Part shown: one piece after another, positions 1 through 8,816 of the stretch | Numbering within the stretch: position 1 is the first letter of the stretch | Layout: each line of letters opens with the position of its first letter | Origin: Alkalibacter rhizosphaerae | GTDB lineage: Bacteria > Bacillota > Clostridia > Eubacteriales > Alkalibacteraceae | Assembly: GCF_017352215.1 (NCBI RefSeq) | Contig: NZ_CP071444.1 | Coordinates: 186,001 to 250,000 of the forward strand | Length of the DNA stretch: 64,000 nt | Reading direction: 5' to 3' | Translations under genes and position numbers: made by a program | Notes under the pieces: model-generated | What the model was told of the DNA's origin: nothing | The model's database searches: none | Seen by the model: the letters and a program-made list of their open reading frames with translations, nothing else

Positions 1-2056
1 CGGAGACGATCTTGTGGCCAACGGTCATGAAATCCATTTCCGCCTTGGATTTTGTGCTTTGAAGTACTTCTTTCAGCCGCTGTTTCTCATCCATACGGGT
101 GCGCAGAAGCATTTCCTTCAGCAACTCGAACAACCGGGTAGTCTTTTCTTCCAGTACCCTTGCCTTTACCACCAGTTTTGGCCGGAAAACATCCAGGGCT
201 TTTGCATCCCCAAAAATGTCGATATCCAGGTCGATGCCTCCAGTATGCATTTCGATGGCATGGTTCAGTTTTACGTAATCGTAGGCATGGGTCCCCGCTT
301 CTCCGATATAGTGGGTCAATAAGGACAGATAACCCAGGTCCTCAACTGGGATGTGGTCCACATCGAAGTACAAACGAATGTAATTGATCCCGTTGGTGGC
401 AATGGGATGATGGATCCACTGTACCCCGTCTGCCTCTTCCACTTCCATGGGAATGGGTTCAATGGTCCTTCGAATGTCGGTGATGGGCAGTACGGGCATC
501 TTGTCGATGTCTTCCTGTGAATCCGGCGTATTCTGGACTTCCAGCAGATGGAGGGTATCCTTCTGCATCTGTTCCAGCGCTTCCTGTGAAAGACTGTTTT
601 TCAATTTTTCCAGCTCCAGGGCCACTTCTTCATCTTTCTTGGCGGACAAGCCTTTTTCCGGCAAGAGGACCACTGTAGCCACATGAGGGTTGTCCAATAA
701 ATGGGTCTGGATCAATTCTTCAAAATATCCATTGTCCGCTTCTGCCTTGATCCGGTCCAAATATCCTTGGAATTCGAGATGGATGCTTGGATCTTCACCG
801 TGAAGCCAGCTTTCCATGATCTCCATGTTATAGATCAAACCCTTGGGATAAGATCCGTGATCGGCTTCCCTTAATTTGAATTCGGTATAGTTGATGGCTC
901 CCTGGACCATGTCTTTGTCCAGTCCTTCCCGAACCAGAGATTCCAAAGTGTCCCGTATGGTCTTTTCGAAAAGGACCTCGTCCCCTTCATTGGCATTTTT
1001 CGCCAAGATGCTGACCACCGGCTGGAGGATGCTGCCGTCGTAATGGCCTTCCACGTCCTTGCAGATCCCCGTTTCCAGCAAGGCTTTGTTGATGGGCGAG
1101 GATGGGGCGTCGGAAAGGATATGGGTGAGCATGTCCAGCGCGAGATGCTTCTCCCCGTCGGTGCAGCGATGGGTGACAAAACTCATGGACAGGTAAGTCT
1201 TGTCCTTGGCTTCCTCCCCTTCTCCGATGGGATAGGTCTTCATCACTTTGATGGGTTTTTCAAAGGGAGGTTGGATCCCGATATCCCCGGCATCTTCTAT
1301 GGGTTCGAAATCCTTCAGGTAGGCCTCGTTCAAATAGGCCAGATGCTTCAGAACATCGCCGTTGCCATAGAGATAAATGTAGCTGTTGGACGGATGGTAA
1401 TAGGTCTTGTGGAATTGCAGGAAATCTTCATAGGTCAGCTTGGGAATGACTTCCGGATCTCCCCCCGATTCGTTGCCGTAGGCGGTCTCCGGAAAGAGGA
1501 TCTCCTGGATCCTGCGACCCAGGACGTCTTCCGGATTGGAAAAAGCGCCTTTCATCTCGTTGTAGACCACGCCATTGTAGGCGATGGGATCTTCCAGTTC
1601 TTCCAAATGATAGTGCCAGCCCTCCTGGTAGAAGATCTCCGGACTGTCGTAGATCCGCGGATAGAAGACCGCATCCAGATACACGTCCATCAGGTTCATG
1701 AAATCCCTCTCGTTCATGCTGGCCACAGGATACATGGTCTTGTCCGGGAAGGTCATGGCATTCAAAAACGTGTTCATGGAGCTTTTCATCAACTCCACAA
1801 AGGGTTCCTTCACCGGATATTTACGGGATCCGCAAAGGACGGAATGCTCCAAAATATGGGGCAGTCCTGTTGAATCGGCAGGAGGTGTTTTGAAGGTAAT
1901 GGAAAAAACCTTGTTTTCATCGTCGTTGGACAGGTAGAACAATCTTGCTCCCGTCTTCTCATGTTCAAACAAGAAACCGGTGGATCGATTCTCCTCGATC
2001 CAATTTTTTGAGATCAATACAAATCCTTCATATCGTTGCGCTGTTGTAAGTTCCAT
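1..2056 (-). CDS. M16C family zinc peptidase (presequence protease/falcilysin type), 3' end outside window
   Basis: Intracellular zinc metallopeptidase of the pitrilysin superfamily, subfamily M16C, whose members degrade unfolded peptides inside a closed chamber. About 685 residues of a protein expected to be near 970 are visible. The frame at the left window edge matches the frame of the start codon, so no net frameshift is seen. The inverted zinc motif HILEH is at about residues 67-71, inside the family block GLPHILEHSVLCGS. A second conserved acidic block, YNEMKGAFSNPE, lies roughly 80 residues later. The ATG at 2054-2056 has a GAGGAG ribosome site at suitable spacing. It starts 4 bases after the rarA stop, so it is the last visible gene of the methyltransferase-ltaE-rarA unit. 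The family assignment is firm; the substrate is unknown. Confidence 0.93.
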   Translation of the reverse strand, partial: MELTTAQRYEGFVLISKNWIEENRSTGFLFEHEKTGARLFYLSNDDENKVFSITFKTPPADSTGLPHILEHSVLCGSRKYPVKEPFVELMKSSMNTFLNAMTFPDKTMYPVASMNERDFMNLMDVYLDAVFYPRIYDSPEIFYQEGWHYHLEELEDPIAYNGVVYNEMKGAFSNPEDVLGRRIQEILFPETAYGNESGGDPEVIPKLTYEDFLQFHKTYYHPSNSYIYLYGNGDVLKHLAYLNEAYLKDFEPIEDAGDIGIQPPFEKPIKVMKTYPIGEGEEAKDKTYLSMSFVTHRCTDGEKHLALDMLTHILSDAPSSPINKALLETGICKDVEGHYDGSILQPVVSILAKNANEGDEVLFEKTIRDTLESLVREGLDKDMVQGAINYTEFKLREADHGSYPKGLIYNMEIMESWLHGEDPSIHLEFQGYLDRIKAEADNGYFEELIQTHLLDNPHVATVVLLPEKGLSAKKDEEVALELEKLKNSLSQEALEQMQKDTLHLLEVQNTPDSQEDIDKMPVLPITDIRRTIEPIPMEVEEADGVQWIHHPIATNGINYIRLYFDVDHIPVEDLGYLSLLTHYIGEAGTHAYDYVKLNHAIEMHTGGIDLDIDIFGDAKALDVFRPKLVVKARVLEEKTTRLFELLKEMLLRTRMDEKQRLKEVLQSTKSKAEMDFMTVGHKIVS

Positions 2057-2060
2057 GGCA

Positions 2061-3395
2061 TTACTCCTCGTCCTTGTATTTTGTTTCATGGAGATAATCG
2101 TATAGTTTCTTTTCATAGCCCAACTGGGTGGGATGGTAATATCGAACGTGCTCCATGCCTTCCGGCAGGTACTGTTGCTTGACGTAATGATTGTCGTAGT
2201 CATGGGGATACAGATAGCCTTTCCCATGGCCCATGGACTTTGCTCCTTTGTAGCTGGCATCCCGCAATGGCGGGGGAACGTCTCCCGAACGTTTGTTCTG
2301 TATGTCCGACAAAGCCCGGTTGATCCCCATATAAGATGCATTGCTCTTGGGTGCGCTGGCCAGGTAGGTCACCGCCTGTGCCAGATGGATCCTTGCTTCT
2401 GGCATGCCGATGATCTCCACGGCCCGAAAGACGTTGACGGCCACGTCCAAAGCCTGTGGATCCGCATTCCCCACATCTTCGGAGGCGGAGATGACGATGC
2501 GCCTGGCGATAAACTTGGGGTCTTCCCCTGCCCAAAGCATCTTCGCCATCCAATACAATGCTGCATCCGGATCGGAACCTCGAATGCTTTTGATAAAGGC
2601 GGAGGCATGATCGTAGTGGTTGTCTCCCTCCTTGTCGTACTGGACGACCCGCTTTTGTATGCATTCCACGGCAGTATCCACATCGATGAAAATGATCCCC
2701 TCGTCATTGGGTTGGGTCGTCAATACTGCAAGCTCCAATGCATTCAGGGCGTTTCTGGCATCTCCATCCGCCACTTTTGCCAAGTGGTCCAGCGCTTTCG
2801 GATCCGCCTGGACCTCCAATGATCCAAATCCCTTTTCTTCGTCTTTGATGGCCCTTTCCAACAAGGTCAAAATAGCGCTTTCGTCCAGTCGATGGAGGCG
2901 AAAGATCCGGGAACGGGAAACCAGGGGTCCGTTGACTTCAAAATAGGGGTTTTCCGTGGTGGCGCCTATGAGAATGACCAGACCTTCCTCGACGGAAGGC
3001 AAGAGAGCATCCTGCTGGCTTTTATTGAATCGATGGATCTCGTCGATGAACAGGATGGTGCGTTTTCCATAGAGCCCCAGATCTTCCCTGGCTTGTTCCA
3101 GGACTTGCCGAATATCCTTGACCCCGGATACTACTGCATTGAGTTGGACAAAGTTGGATTTGGTGGTGTTGGCAATGATCCTGGCCAAGGTGGTTTTCCC
3201 TGTGCCAGGCGGTCCATAAAGCAGGATGGAAGTGATCCGGTCGGCCTGAATCATTCGATACAATAGCTTGTCCTTGCCCAGGATGTGTTCCTGTCCCACG
3301 AAAGCTTCCAGGGTGTCCGGACGCATCCGGCTGGCCAGGGGACCCGTCGTTTTCAAATTTTCGTCCGCGTTTTGTCGAAAAAAGTTCTGCTGCAT
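2061..3395 (-). CDS. rarA: Replication-associated recombination protein RarA (MgsA), AAA+ ATPase
   Basis: Clamp-loader-like AAA+ ATPase that acts at stalled replication forks and single-strand DNA ends. The 444 residues show Walker [12 protein letters not shown] at about 61-71, Walker [11 protein letters not shown] at 114-123, sensor 1 (IGATTENP) and the C-terminal RarA tetramerisation region with the ASAPKSNA and GYLYPHDY blocks. Length is normal. The ATG has an AGGAGGG-type site upstream. It lies 23 bases after ltaE and 4 bases before the M16C peptidase, so the three are probably co-transcribed. Function in DNA repair comes from the family. Confidence 0.96.
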   Translation of the reverse strand: MQQNFFRQNADENLKTTGPLASRMRPDTLEAFVGQEHILGKDKLLYRMIQADRITSILLYGPPGTGKTTLARIIANTTKSNFVQLNAVVSGVKDIRQVLEQAREDLGLYGKRTILFIDEIHRFNKSQQDALLPSVEEGLVILIGATTENPYFEVNGPLVSRSRIFRLHRLDESAILTLLERAIKDEEKGFGSLEVQADPKALDHLAKVADGDARNALNALELAVLTTQPNDEGIIFIDVDTAVECIQKRVVQYDKEGDNHYDHASAFIKSIRGSDPDAALYWMAKMLWAGEDPKFIARRIVISASEDVGNADPQALDVAVNVFRAVEIIGMPEARIHLAQAVTYLASAPKSNASYMGINRALSDIQNKRSGDVPPPLRDASYKGAKSMGHGKGYLYPHDYDNHYVKQQYLPEGMEHVRYYHPTQLGYEKKLYDYLHETKYKDEE

Positions 3396-3418
3396 GGGCT
3401 CCCGCCCTCCTTCTCCTT

Positions 3419-4456
3419 CTAAGATTTCTTCATGATCTTAGCAAATACTTCCAACGTTTTATGGATGTCTTCTTCCGTTATGTAGTAATGAGTGACAAAG
3501 CGCAACCGTCTGGCGCCCATGGCATTGACCAAAACGCCTTCTTCCCGGGCCTGCTTCATCAAGTCTTCCAGATCCACCTCTTCATCGGTCACATCGCACA
3601 TGAGGATGTTTGTCTGGACAAAATCCACGTCGACGGACAAACCGTCCATGGCGTTGAGACCTTGTGCAAGAACCTTGGCATGGCGATGATCCTCTTCCAA
3701 TCTCCCCGTCATCTCCTGTAAGGCGATGATGCCGGCAGCTGCCAGGATCCCTCCCTGTCGTATGCCGCCGCCCAGCATTTTTCGTACTTTTCGGGCCCGG
3801 TCAATAAAATCTTCCGTTCCCGCCAACATGGACCCCACAGGAGCGCACAGCCCCTTGGACAAACAAAACATGACAGAGTCGGTATACTGGGTCAATTCTG
3901 ATACAGGAACTCCCAGGGCGGTGGCCGCATTGAAGATTCGGGCGCCGTCCAAATGGACCGGAATGTTTTTATGTTGGGCGAATTCATAAATGGCTTTCAT
4001 GGTGGGAACATCGGTGACGGTCCCACCCGCCTTGTTATGGGTGTTCTCCAGACAGATGAGGGCCGTTTCGGGGTAGTGGATGTCAACTCCCCGTACTGCT
4101 TTTTCAATGGTTTCTACAGATAGAACTCCCTTATTTGATGGGATCAAACGACTTTGCACGCCGCTGATGGCACCGATCCCTCCTGCCTCGTAGGTAAAAA
4201 TATGGCAATTTTCTTCCAGTATCACTTCGTTTCCATGATCGGTAAAGACATTGACGGCGATTTGATTGCCCATGGTCCCGCTTGGGACAAACAATGCTTT
4301 TTCTTTCCCCGTCATCTCCGCTGCCAGATCTTCCAGTGCGGTCAGTGTAGGATCTTCCATATATACGTCATCCCCTACCTGGGCATGGGCCATGGCCTCT
4401 CGCATGACCGGTGTGGGCTGGGTGATGGTATCGCTTCTAAAATCGATTGGTTTCAT
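3419..4456 (-). CDS. ltaE: Low-specificity L-threonine aldolase
   Basis: PLP-dependent fold-type I enzyme that splits L-threonine or allo-threonine into glycine and acetaldehyde. The 345 residues begin with the hallmark FRSDTITQPTPVM and GDDVYMEDPT. The PLP-contacting HLDGARI is at about 168-174, and the Schiff-base lysine is K201 in CLSKGLCAPVGS. The start ATG overlaps the methyltransferase stop by four bases (ATGA) and has an AGGAG site 8 bases upstream, so translation is likely coupled. Its closeness to glyA (two genes upstream) fits glycine metabolism, but a terminator and a promoter separate them. Confidence 0.95.
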   Translation of the reverse strand: MKPIDFRSDTITQPTPVMREAMAHAQVGDDVYMEDPTLTALEDLAAEMTGKEKALFVPSGTMGNQIAVNVFTDHGNEVILEENCHIFTYEAGGIGAISGVQSRLIPSNKGVLSVETIEKAVRGVDIHYPETALICLENTHNKAGGTVTDVPTMKAIYEFAQHKNIPVHLDGARIFNAATALGVPVSELTQYTDSVMFCLSKGLCAPVGSMLAGTEDFIDRARKVRKMLGGGIRQGGILAAAGIIALQEMTGRLEEDHRHAKVLAQGLNAMDGLSVDVDFVQTNILMCDVTDEEVDLEDLMKQAREEGVLVNAMGARRLRFVTHYYITEEDIHKTLEVFAKIMKKS

Positions 4457-6396
4457 ATTTTGATCTCCTTTCGCCGTTCAAGATGTGTTTTTTCTTCTTT
4501 CGTAATGGAAAAGTAATCATAGACCCATTGATTCAATTCCTTCCAACCTTCCTCACGACGGGAAGGATCTAAGGACGCGATCTGGTCGTGACAGCATTCC
4601 AATGCTTTGACTTCCTGCTGTCCCATAACGGGTATGATCAGCCGGCCCACCGTGTTTGGATAGTATTCGTAGAGATCTCCACCCAATTTTTTACCGAAGG
4701 TTTTAAAATAAAAATCATATAGTTGAGAATTGAGAAGGGCTATGACACTTTTGTTGGTGTGATGGTGGATCCCTCCGGCAGGTATGGTAAACCCATAGAT
4801 ATCGGCACTGTAAAAAGATCCGTTTTGGTCCAGTGCAAACCGGCTGGAGGAGGCTTTGTAGGGGTAAACCACCTTTTCCCCTTCAAAAAACAACCGATCC
4901 CTACCCCATTGCAGATGATGCCAGGCTCGCAAGCCCTTTTGGCATTCCCGGCGGTTTGCCAGACGATCCCGATAGGGTTCCAAGCGGTCCCTAACAGATG
5001 GAGTTTCCTCCAGATTGTCGATCCCATCCGTATGGAGAAGTCTTTTTTCAGACGTTACGATCTTAAAAGGTCGAACCTGACTGTTTTTGATCCACATCTT
5101 AATGAATTCTTGGGGAAAGAATGTTGCTTCCTCCTGATCCAGAATGAATGCTTTGTCCAAACCCGTGATGATCCCCTGGCGGGAACGCCAGATCTCCTTC
5201 AACATCAGAGATCTTTTGCTTTTTATTTTATCCACGATGGCTCGTTCCAAAGGTTCCAGCAACGTCCATCCTTCCAGCTGCAGATTAGCGTCATTGACCA
5301 TAAAGGGTTTGCTGAAGGATTCATTCTCTTCCTGGAATCGCCGGACTTCCACCCGTTGGGACACCGGTGTTTCCAGTGTTTTTTCCACTACTGTTATGGC
5401 CGGATCCACTTTCACTTCCGGTATGGGTCGCTGTCCGTAGTAGTCCAGGATCTTGCGGATCCGTCCATGTTCCAAAAGATATCGTCGCAAACCTGCAGCA
5501 TTTTGCGCTTCGAAATAATATCGAGATGTGATGAAAGCCAGCTTGCCGCCTTCCTTCAAGGTTGAAAGACCCTGCTGAAAAAAGCAATAGGCAAGATCCC
5601 CCTTGTCGTAGTAAACGACAGGATACCTTTCCTTCAGTTTCTGAAAATATCCTCGATCCAGCTGCTTGTGTCCTACATATGGAGGATTGCCAACTACCAG
5701 GTCCATTGCCGGCATATCTTCACCATCCAGAAGAAAGTCACCGCTGCGGATACCGGGAACCGGAATGTGGACAGGGTGATGGAGTTGGATCATGGTTGCT
5801 GTGACCCAGGCCGCCATTGGGTCCAGGTCCATGCCGTACAACTGATGCTCCAAGATTTCCCGATGGGCCAACAGATCGCTCCAACCCTTATTTCGATATT
5901 CATCACGCAACCGCTCATACCAAAAGCATAGTATGAAACCTGCCCCGCAAGCAGGGTCCAGGACCCTTCTTCCTTCCAGGACGGGTTCCTCCACCATGTC
6001 CCAAAGGATTTGGATCAGTTCCAATGGTGTATAAAAAACGCCGTGCTGCCTGTTTTTTTCCTTGTCCATTTCCATTTGAAAGGTTTCCCCCAGCAAAATC
6101 GGATCTGCATCCTGGAAACTGGGTGCCTGTTTGAAAAAATCAAGCAATAGGATCTTCTCGTTTTCATCGGGCAATATATCCTCCCATGGCGGTTCAGGGA
6201 TCGGTTTGCCCGTCCAACCTTCCATAATGTGATGGAGTCGGAAATCAAATACCAGAACTTCCGGCAGGATGGGATCCACATAGCCTTTGTCCATCAGCAT
6301 TTTGGACAAGACCGCCTTGACCATGGTCAGGGATCCTTTTTCGCTATTTAGCTTGTTCAAATATCCTTCGATGCACCTCTTGTGATCCTTCAACAA
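4453..6396 (-). CDS. CamA-like solitary N6-adenine DNA methyltransferase
   Basis: SAM-dependent DNA adenine methyltransferase of the Eco57I/TaqI-like class. Numbering from the TTG start, it has motif X GVFYTP (about 119-124), the SAM-binding DPACGAG (147-153) and catalytic NPPY (237-240), followed by a target-recognition region. Blocks QGIITGLDKAFIL (about 407-419), LANRREC and QWGRDRLFFE closely match, as I recall it, C. difficile CamA, an orphan enzyme methylating CAAAAA. Compared with CamA it carries roughly 90 extra N-terminal residues. No restriction endonuclease is nearby, so it appears solitary. Start choice: the ATG at 6415-6417 has no ribosome site and lies about 5 bases after the predicted transcription start. 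The TTG at 6394-6396 has GGAGG 7 bases upstream (647 aa). It heads an operon with ltaE. Confidence 0.85.
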   Translation of the reverse strand: MLKDHKRCIEGYLNKLNSEKGSLTMVKAVLSKMLMDKGYVDPILPEVLVFDFRLHHIMEGWTGKPIPEPPWEDILPDENEKILLLDFFKQAPSFQDADPILLGETFQMEMDKEKNRQHGVFYTPLELIQILWDMVEEPVLEGRRVLDPACGAGFILCFWYERLRDEYRNKGWSDLLAHREILEHQLYGMDLDPMAAWVTATMIQLHHPVHIPVPGIRSGDFLLDGEDMPAMDLVVGNPPYVGHKQLDRGYFQKLKERYPVVYYDKGDLAYCFFQQGLSTLKEGGKLAFITSRYYFEAQNAAGLRRYLLEHGRIRKILDYYGQRPIPEVKVDPAITVVEKTLETPVSQRVEVRRFQEENESFSKPFMVNDANLQLEGWTLLEPLERAIVDKIKSKRSLMLKEIWRSRQGIITGLDKAFILDQEEATFFPQEFIKMWIKNSQVRPFKIVTSEKRLLHTDGIDNLEETPSVRDRLEPYRDRLANRRECQKGLRAWHHLQWGRDRLFFEGEKVVYPYKASSSRFALDQNGSFYSADIYGFTIPAGGIHHHTNKSVIALLNSQLYDFYFKTFGKKLGGDLYEYYPNTVGRLIIPVMGQQEVKALECCHDQIASLDPSRREEGWKELNQWVYDYFSITKEEKTHLERRKEIKI

Positions 6397-6428
6397 ACCA
6401 ACGCCTCCAATGAACATTCTGACATTTA

Positions 6429-6457
6429 ATTATATCACTATTGTTGTTGCTTTAAAA
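6429..6457 (-). promoter_or_regulatory. Probable promoter of the methyltransferase-ltaE-rarA-M16 unit
   Basis: Reading the minus strand, TGATATAAT is an extended -10 (TATAAT at 6429-6434). A weak -35 (TTTTAA) lies 17 bases upstream. The -35 side touches the glyA terminator. Predicted transcription would begin near 6422, which favours the downstream TTG start of the methyltransferase. Confidence 0.5.
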
Positions 6458-6461
6458 GGTG

Positions 6462-6497
6462 AAAGCCCCATTCCTCGTGATGAGAAACAGGGCTTTT
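6462..6497 (-). terminator. Rho-independent terminator after glyA
   Basis: Inverted repeat AAAGCCC (6462-6468) and GGGCTTT (6490-6496) with a 21-base loop, 13 bases after the glyA stop. The minus-strand tail is T-rich but interrupted. The plus-strand side has five Ts, so it could also work in the other direction. Confidence 0.6.
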
Positions 6498-6508
6498 TCA
6501 TTATCGTT

Positions 6509-7741
6509 TCATTTGGCGTAGGCCGGGAACTCCTTGACCAGGTTTTCCACCTTTTTCATAGCTGCCTCATTGTCTTTTTTTACCAGGCAATCGTGGATGG
6601 CTTCTCCTACGAGGACCATCTGGGCTTCCTTCATGCCCCGTGCCGTAATGGCCGGTGTCCCCAATCGGATTCCGCTGGTGATGAATGGACTTTCCGGGTC
6701 AAATGGGATGGCATTCTTGTTTGCTGTTATGTGGACCTGATCCAACGCTTTTTCCGCAAATTTACCCGTCAGACCTACATTCCGAAGATCCAGCAGCATC
6801 AGATGATTGTCCGTTCCATTGGACAAGAGTTTGAACCCAAGATCCATCAATGTGTTGGCCAGCACGTTTGCATTGGCCGCCACTTGTTTTTGATATTGGG
6901 AAAACTCCGGCGTCAAGGCCTCTTTCAAGGCTACAGCTTTTGCAGCGATGATGTGCATCAACGGTCCACCCTGGCTTCCCGGGAAGATGGCTTTGTCAAT
7001 GGCCTTTCCCAGTTCCTTTCGGCAGAGGATGGCTCCTCCCCTGGGTCCTTTGAGGGTCTTGTGGGTGGTGGTGGTGACGATGTCCGCATGAGGGATCGGC
7101 GATGGATGGGCTCCACCGGCGATCAAACCGGCGATATGGGCCATGTCTACCATGAAAAGTGCGCCCACTTCTTTTGCCACTTTTGCGATCCGCTCGAAGT
7201 CGATGAATCGTGGATAGGCGCTTGCGCCGGCAACGATCATTTTCGGGTGGTGTTTTCGCGCCAGCATTTCCAGCTGCTCGTAATCCAAAATCTCCGTGTC
7301 TTTATTGATGCCATAGGAAATAAAATTATAATAGCTTCCCGACATGCTGACAGGACTGCCGTGGCTCAAATGACCGCCATGGGCCAGATCCATCCCCAGC
7401 ACCGTATCTCCGGGCTTTAAAAAGGCAAAGTAGACGGCCATGTTGGCCTGCACGCCGGAATGAGGCTGTACATTGGAGTATTCCGCTCCAAAAAGTTTTT
7501 CGATCCGCTCTTTGGCAATGGTTTCTACAACATCTACATATTCACAACCGCCATAGTAGCGTTTCCCGGGATACCCTTCTGCATATTTGTTGGTCAAATG
7601 GCTACCCATAACTTCAATGACTTCCTTGCTGACCAGGTTCTCGGAAGCGATCAGTTCCAGGTTGTTTTCCTGCCGGTACAACTCTTTTGCCATGGCATCG
7701 TAAATTTCGGGATCATAATCCTTGATAATAGAAAAACCCAA
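6509..7741 (-). CDS. glyA: Serine hydroxymethyltransferase GlyA
   Basis: PLP enzyme that converts serine and tetrahydrofolate into glycine and 5,10-methylene-THF, the main source of one-carbon units. The 410 residues contain NLELIASEN, the substrate loop [20 protein letters not shown] and the lysine motif [14 protein letters not shown]. Length is normal. The start codon is TTG at 7739-7741, with GGAGG 8 bases upstream. An ATG overlapping this ribosome site is out of frame. It follows the stop of the 67-aa membrane protein by 4 bases, so both are probably on one transcript. Confidence 0.97.
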   Translation of the reverse strand: MGFSIIKDYDPEIYDAMAKELYRQENNLELIASENLVSKEVIEVMGSHLTNKYAEGYPGKRYYGGCEYVDVVETIAKERIEKLFGAEYSNVQPHSGVQANMAVYFAFLKPGDTVLGMDLAHGGHLSHGSPVSMSGSYYNFISYGINKDTEILDYEQLEMLARKHHPKMIVAGASAYPRFIDFERIAKVAKEVGALFMVDMAHIAGLIAGGAHPSPIPHADIVTTTTHKTLKGPRGGAILCRKELGKAIDKAIFPGSQGGPLMHIIAAKAVALKEALTPEFSQYQKQVAANANVLANTLMDLGFKLLSNGTDNHLMLLDLRNVGLTGKFAEKALDQVHITANKNAIPFDPESPFITSGIRLGTPAITARGMKEAQMVLVGEAIHDCLVKKDNEAAMKKVENLVKEFPAYAK

Positions 7742-7745
7742 TGTT

Positions 7746-7949
7746 TCATCCTCCTTGATTGTTATTGTCCGACATTCGATCCGAGATCCGCTGCAGGCTC
7801 AATGCAATGCTGCGAAAATAGGATTCCACCTTGTCCACCTGCTCTTTCATGTGGAGCAAAAAAAATACGGCAGACAGGAGTAAAAGAAATGTCATGATGG
7901 GATTTAACAGTGTGGTGATACCCGACAAGCGTACGATAAAATTGTCCAT
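7746..7949 (-). CDS. Small single-pass membrane protein of unknown function
   Basis: 67 residues. Residues about 12-33 ([20 protein letters not shown]) form one hydrophobic segment, followed by a charged amphipathic stretch with heptad character ([18 protein letters not shown]) and a short polar tail. I do not recognise the family. It looks real because of a near-perfect ribosome site (GGAGGTG, 5 bases before ATG) and tight coupling to glyA (stop 4 bases before the TTG start). An overlapping ORF in another frame uses an ATG just before the ribosome site and is judged a shadow. A weak -10-like GATAAT is at 7977-7982. Confidence 0.7.
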   Translation of the reverse strand: MDNFIVRLSGITTLLNPIMTFLLLLSAVFFLLHMKEQVDKVESYFRSIALSLQRISDRMSDNNNQGG

Positions 7950-7994
7950 AATTCACCTCCATGTAAATCATAAGGTATTATCTCATATTTATGC

Positions 7995-8028
7995 AAAAAA
8001 AAGAAGCAAAACAAGAATGTTTTTCCTC
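7995..8028 (-). terminator. Terminator ending the rimP-tcdA operon
   Basis: Imperfect inverted repeat (GAGGAAAAAC and GTTTTGCTTC on the minus strand, positions 8019-8028 and 8003-8012), followed on the minus strand by eight Ts (7995-8002). It lies about 25 bases after the tcdA stop and before the 67-aa ORF. Confidence 0.6.
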
Positions 8029-8051
8029 TTTTTTTTAAAAACGTACGTATA

Positions 8052-8816
8052 TTAGCGAATCAGATCTTTCACGACTTCCCCGGCTAGGATCAAGCCCATG
8101 ACGGAGGTCACAAAAGAAATGCTGCCTGGCGTCTGTCTTTTCGGTTTGATGACCAATTGGTTTTCCGGACGATCCACCAGATTGGTTTCACAGTGTTCTT
8201 CCAAATCCAGGGGGGTGATGGGCGTTTCCCTGGAATATACCACTTTCAACTTTTTGACCCCTCTTTTTTTCAGTTCCCTGCGCATGACTTTGGCCAGGGG
8301 ACAAACGGAGGTTTTGTGGATATCGCTGACTTCAAATTGGGTGGGATCCAGCTTGTTGCCTGCTCCCATGGCACTGATGATGGGGATGTTTCTCTCCTTT
8401 GCCTGCATGATCAAATGAAGTTTTCCAGTCACCGTATCGATGGCATCGATGATGTAGTCCCAGTCCCCTTCCAATACTTCTTCTGCATTTTCCGGAGTAT
8501 ACATCACTTTTTGGGTCCACACCTGAGCCCTGGGATTGATTTCCAGGATCCGTTCCTTCATCACATCCACTTTGGCCTTGCCGATGGTTTTTCGAGTGGC
8601 GTGAAGTTGACGGTTCAAATTGGTGCTGCAGACCACATCTGCATCCACCAATAAAAATTCTTCCACTCCGGAACGAACAAGACCTTCCACGGCAAAACTT
8701 CCAACGCCGCCGATCCCAAATACGGCTACCCTGGCCTTTCCCAGTTTTTCCATGGCTTCACCGCCCAACAGCATCTGGGTGCGAACAAATTCTTCCGAAA
8801 CAACGGTGTTTTTCAT
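8052..8816 (-). CDS. tcdA: tRNA threonylcarbamoyladenosine dehydratase TcdA (CsdL/YgdL family)
   Basis: E1-like (ThiF/MoeB/HesA fold) ATP-dependent enzyme that cyclises t6A37 to ct6A in ANN-decoding tRNAs. The 254 residues have the nucleotide-binding GIGGVGSFAVEGL at about 34-46, the acidic VDAD at 57-60, the family block NLNRQLHATRKTIG, and ISAMGAGNKLDPT near the middle. The start ATG overlaps the ribF stop by four bases, so it is the last gene of the long translation operon. ThiF or MoeB roles are less likely because there are no partner genes and the TcdA-specific blocks are present. Confidence 0.92.
   Translation of the reverse strand: MKNTVVSEEFVRTQMLLGGEAMEKLGKARVAVFGIGGVGSFAVEGLVRSGVEEFLLVDADVVCSTNLNRQLHATRKTIGKAKVDVMKERILEINPRAQVWTQKVMYTPENAEEVLEGDWDYIIDAIDTVTGKLHLIMQAKERNIPIISAMGAGNKLDPTQFEVSDIHKTSVCPLAKVMRRELKKRGVKKLKVVYSRETPITPLDLEEHCETNLVDRPENQLVIKPKRQTPGSISFVTSVMGLILAGEVVKDLIR

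Noticed and set aside
1043-1873. Plus-strand ORF of 276 codons within the M16C peptidase
   Set aside because: Antisense shadow of a clear coding frame, with unusual His/Gly-rich composition and no family resemblance.
4453-6396. Restriction-modification or phage-defence island around the methyltransferase
   Set aside because: No endonuclease, specificity subunit, helicase or mobile gene is nearby. All neighbours are housekeeping genes.
7762-7971. Alternative 69-aa ORF over the small membrane protein
   Set aside because: Its start lies just ahead of the ribosome site of the better ORF, it has no ribosome site of its own, and the product is not hydrophobic in a protein-like way.
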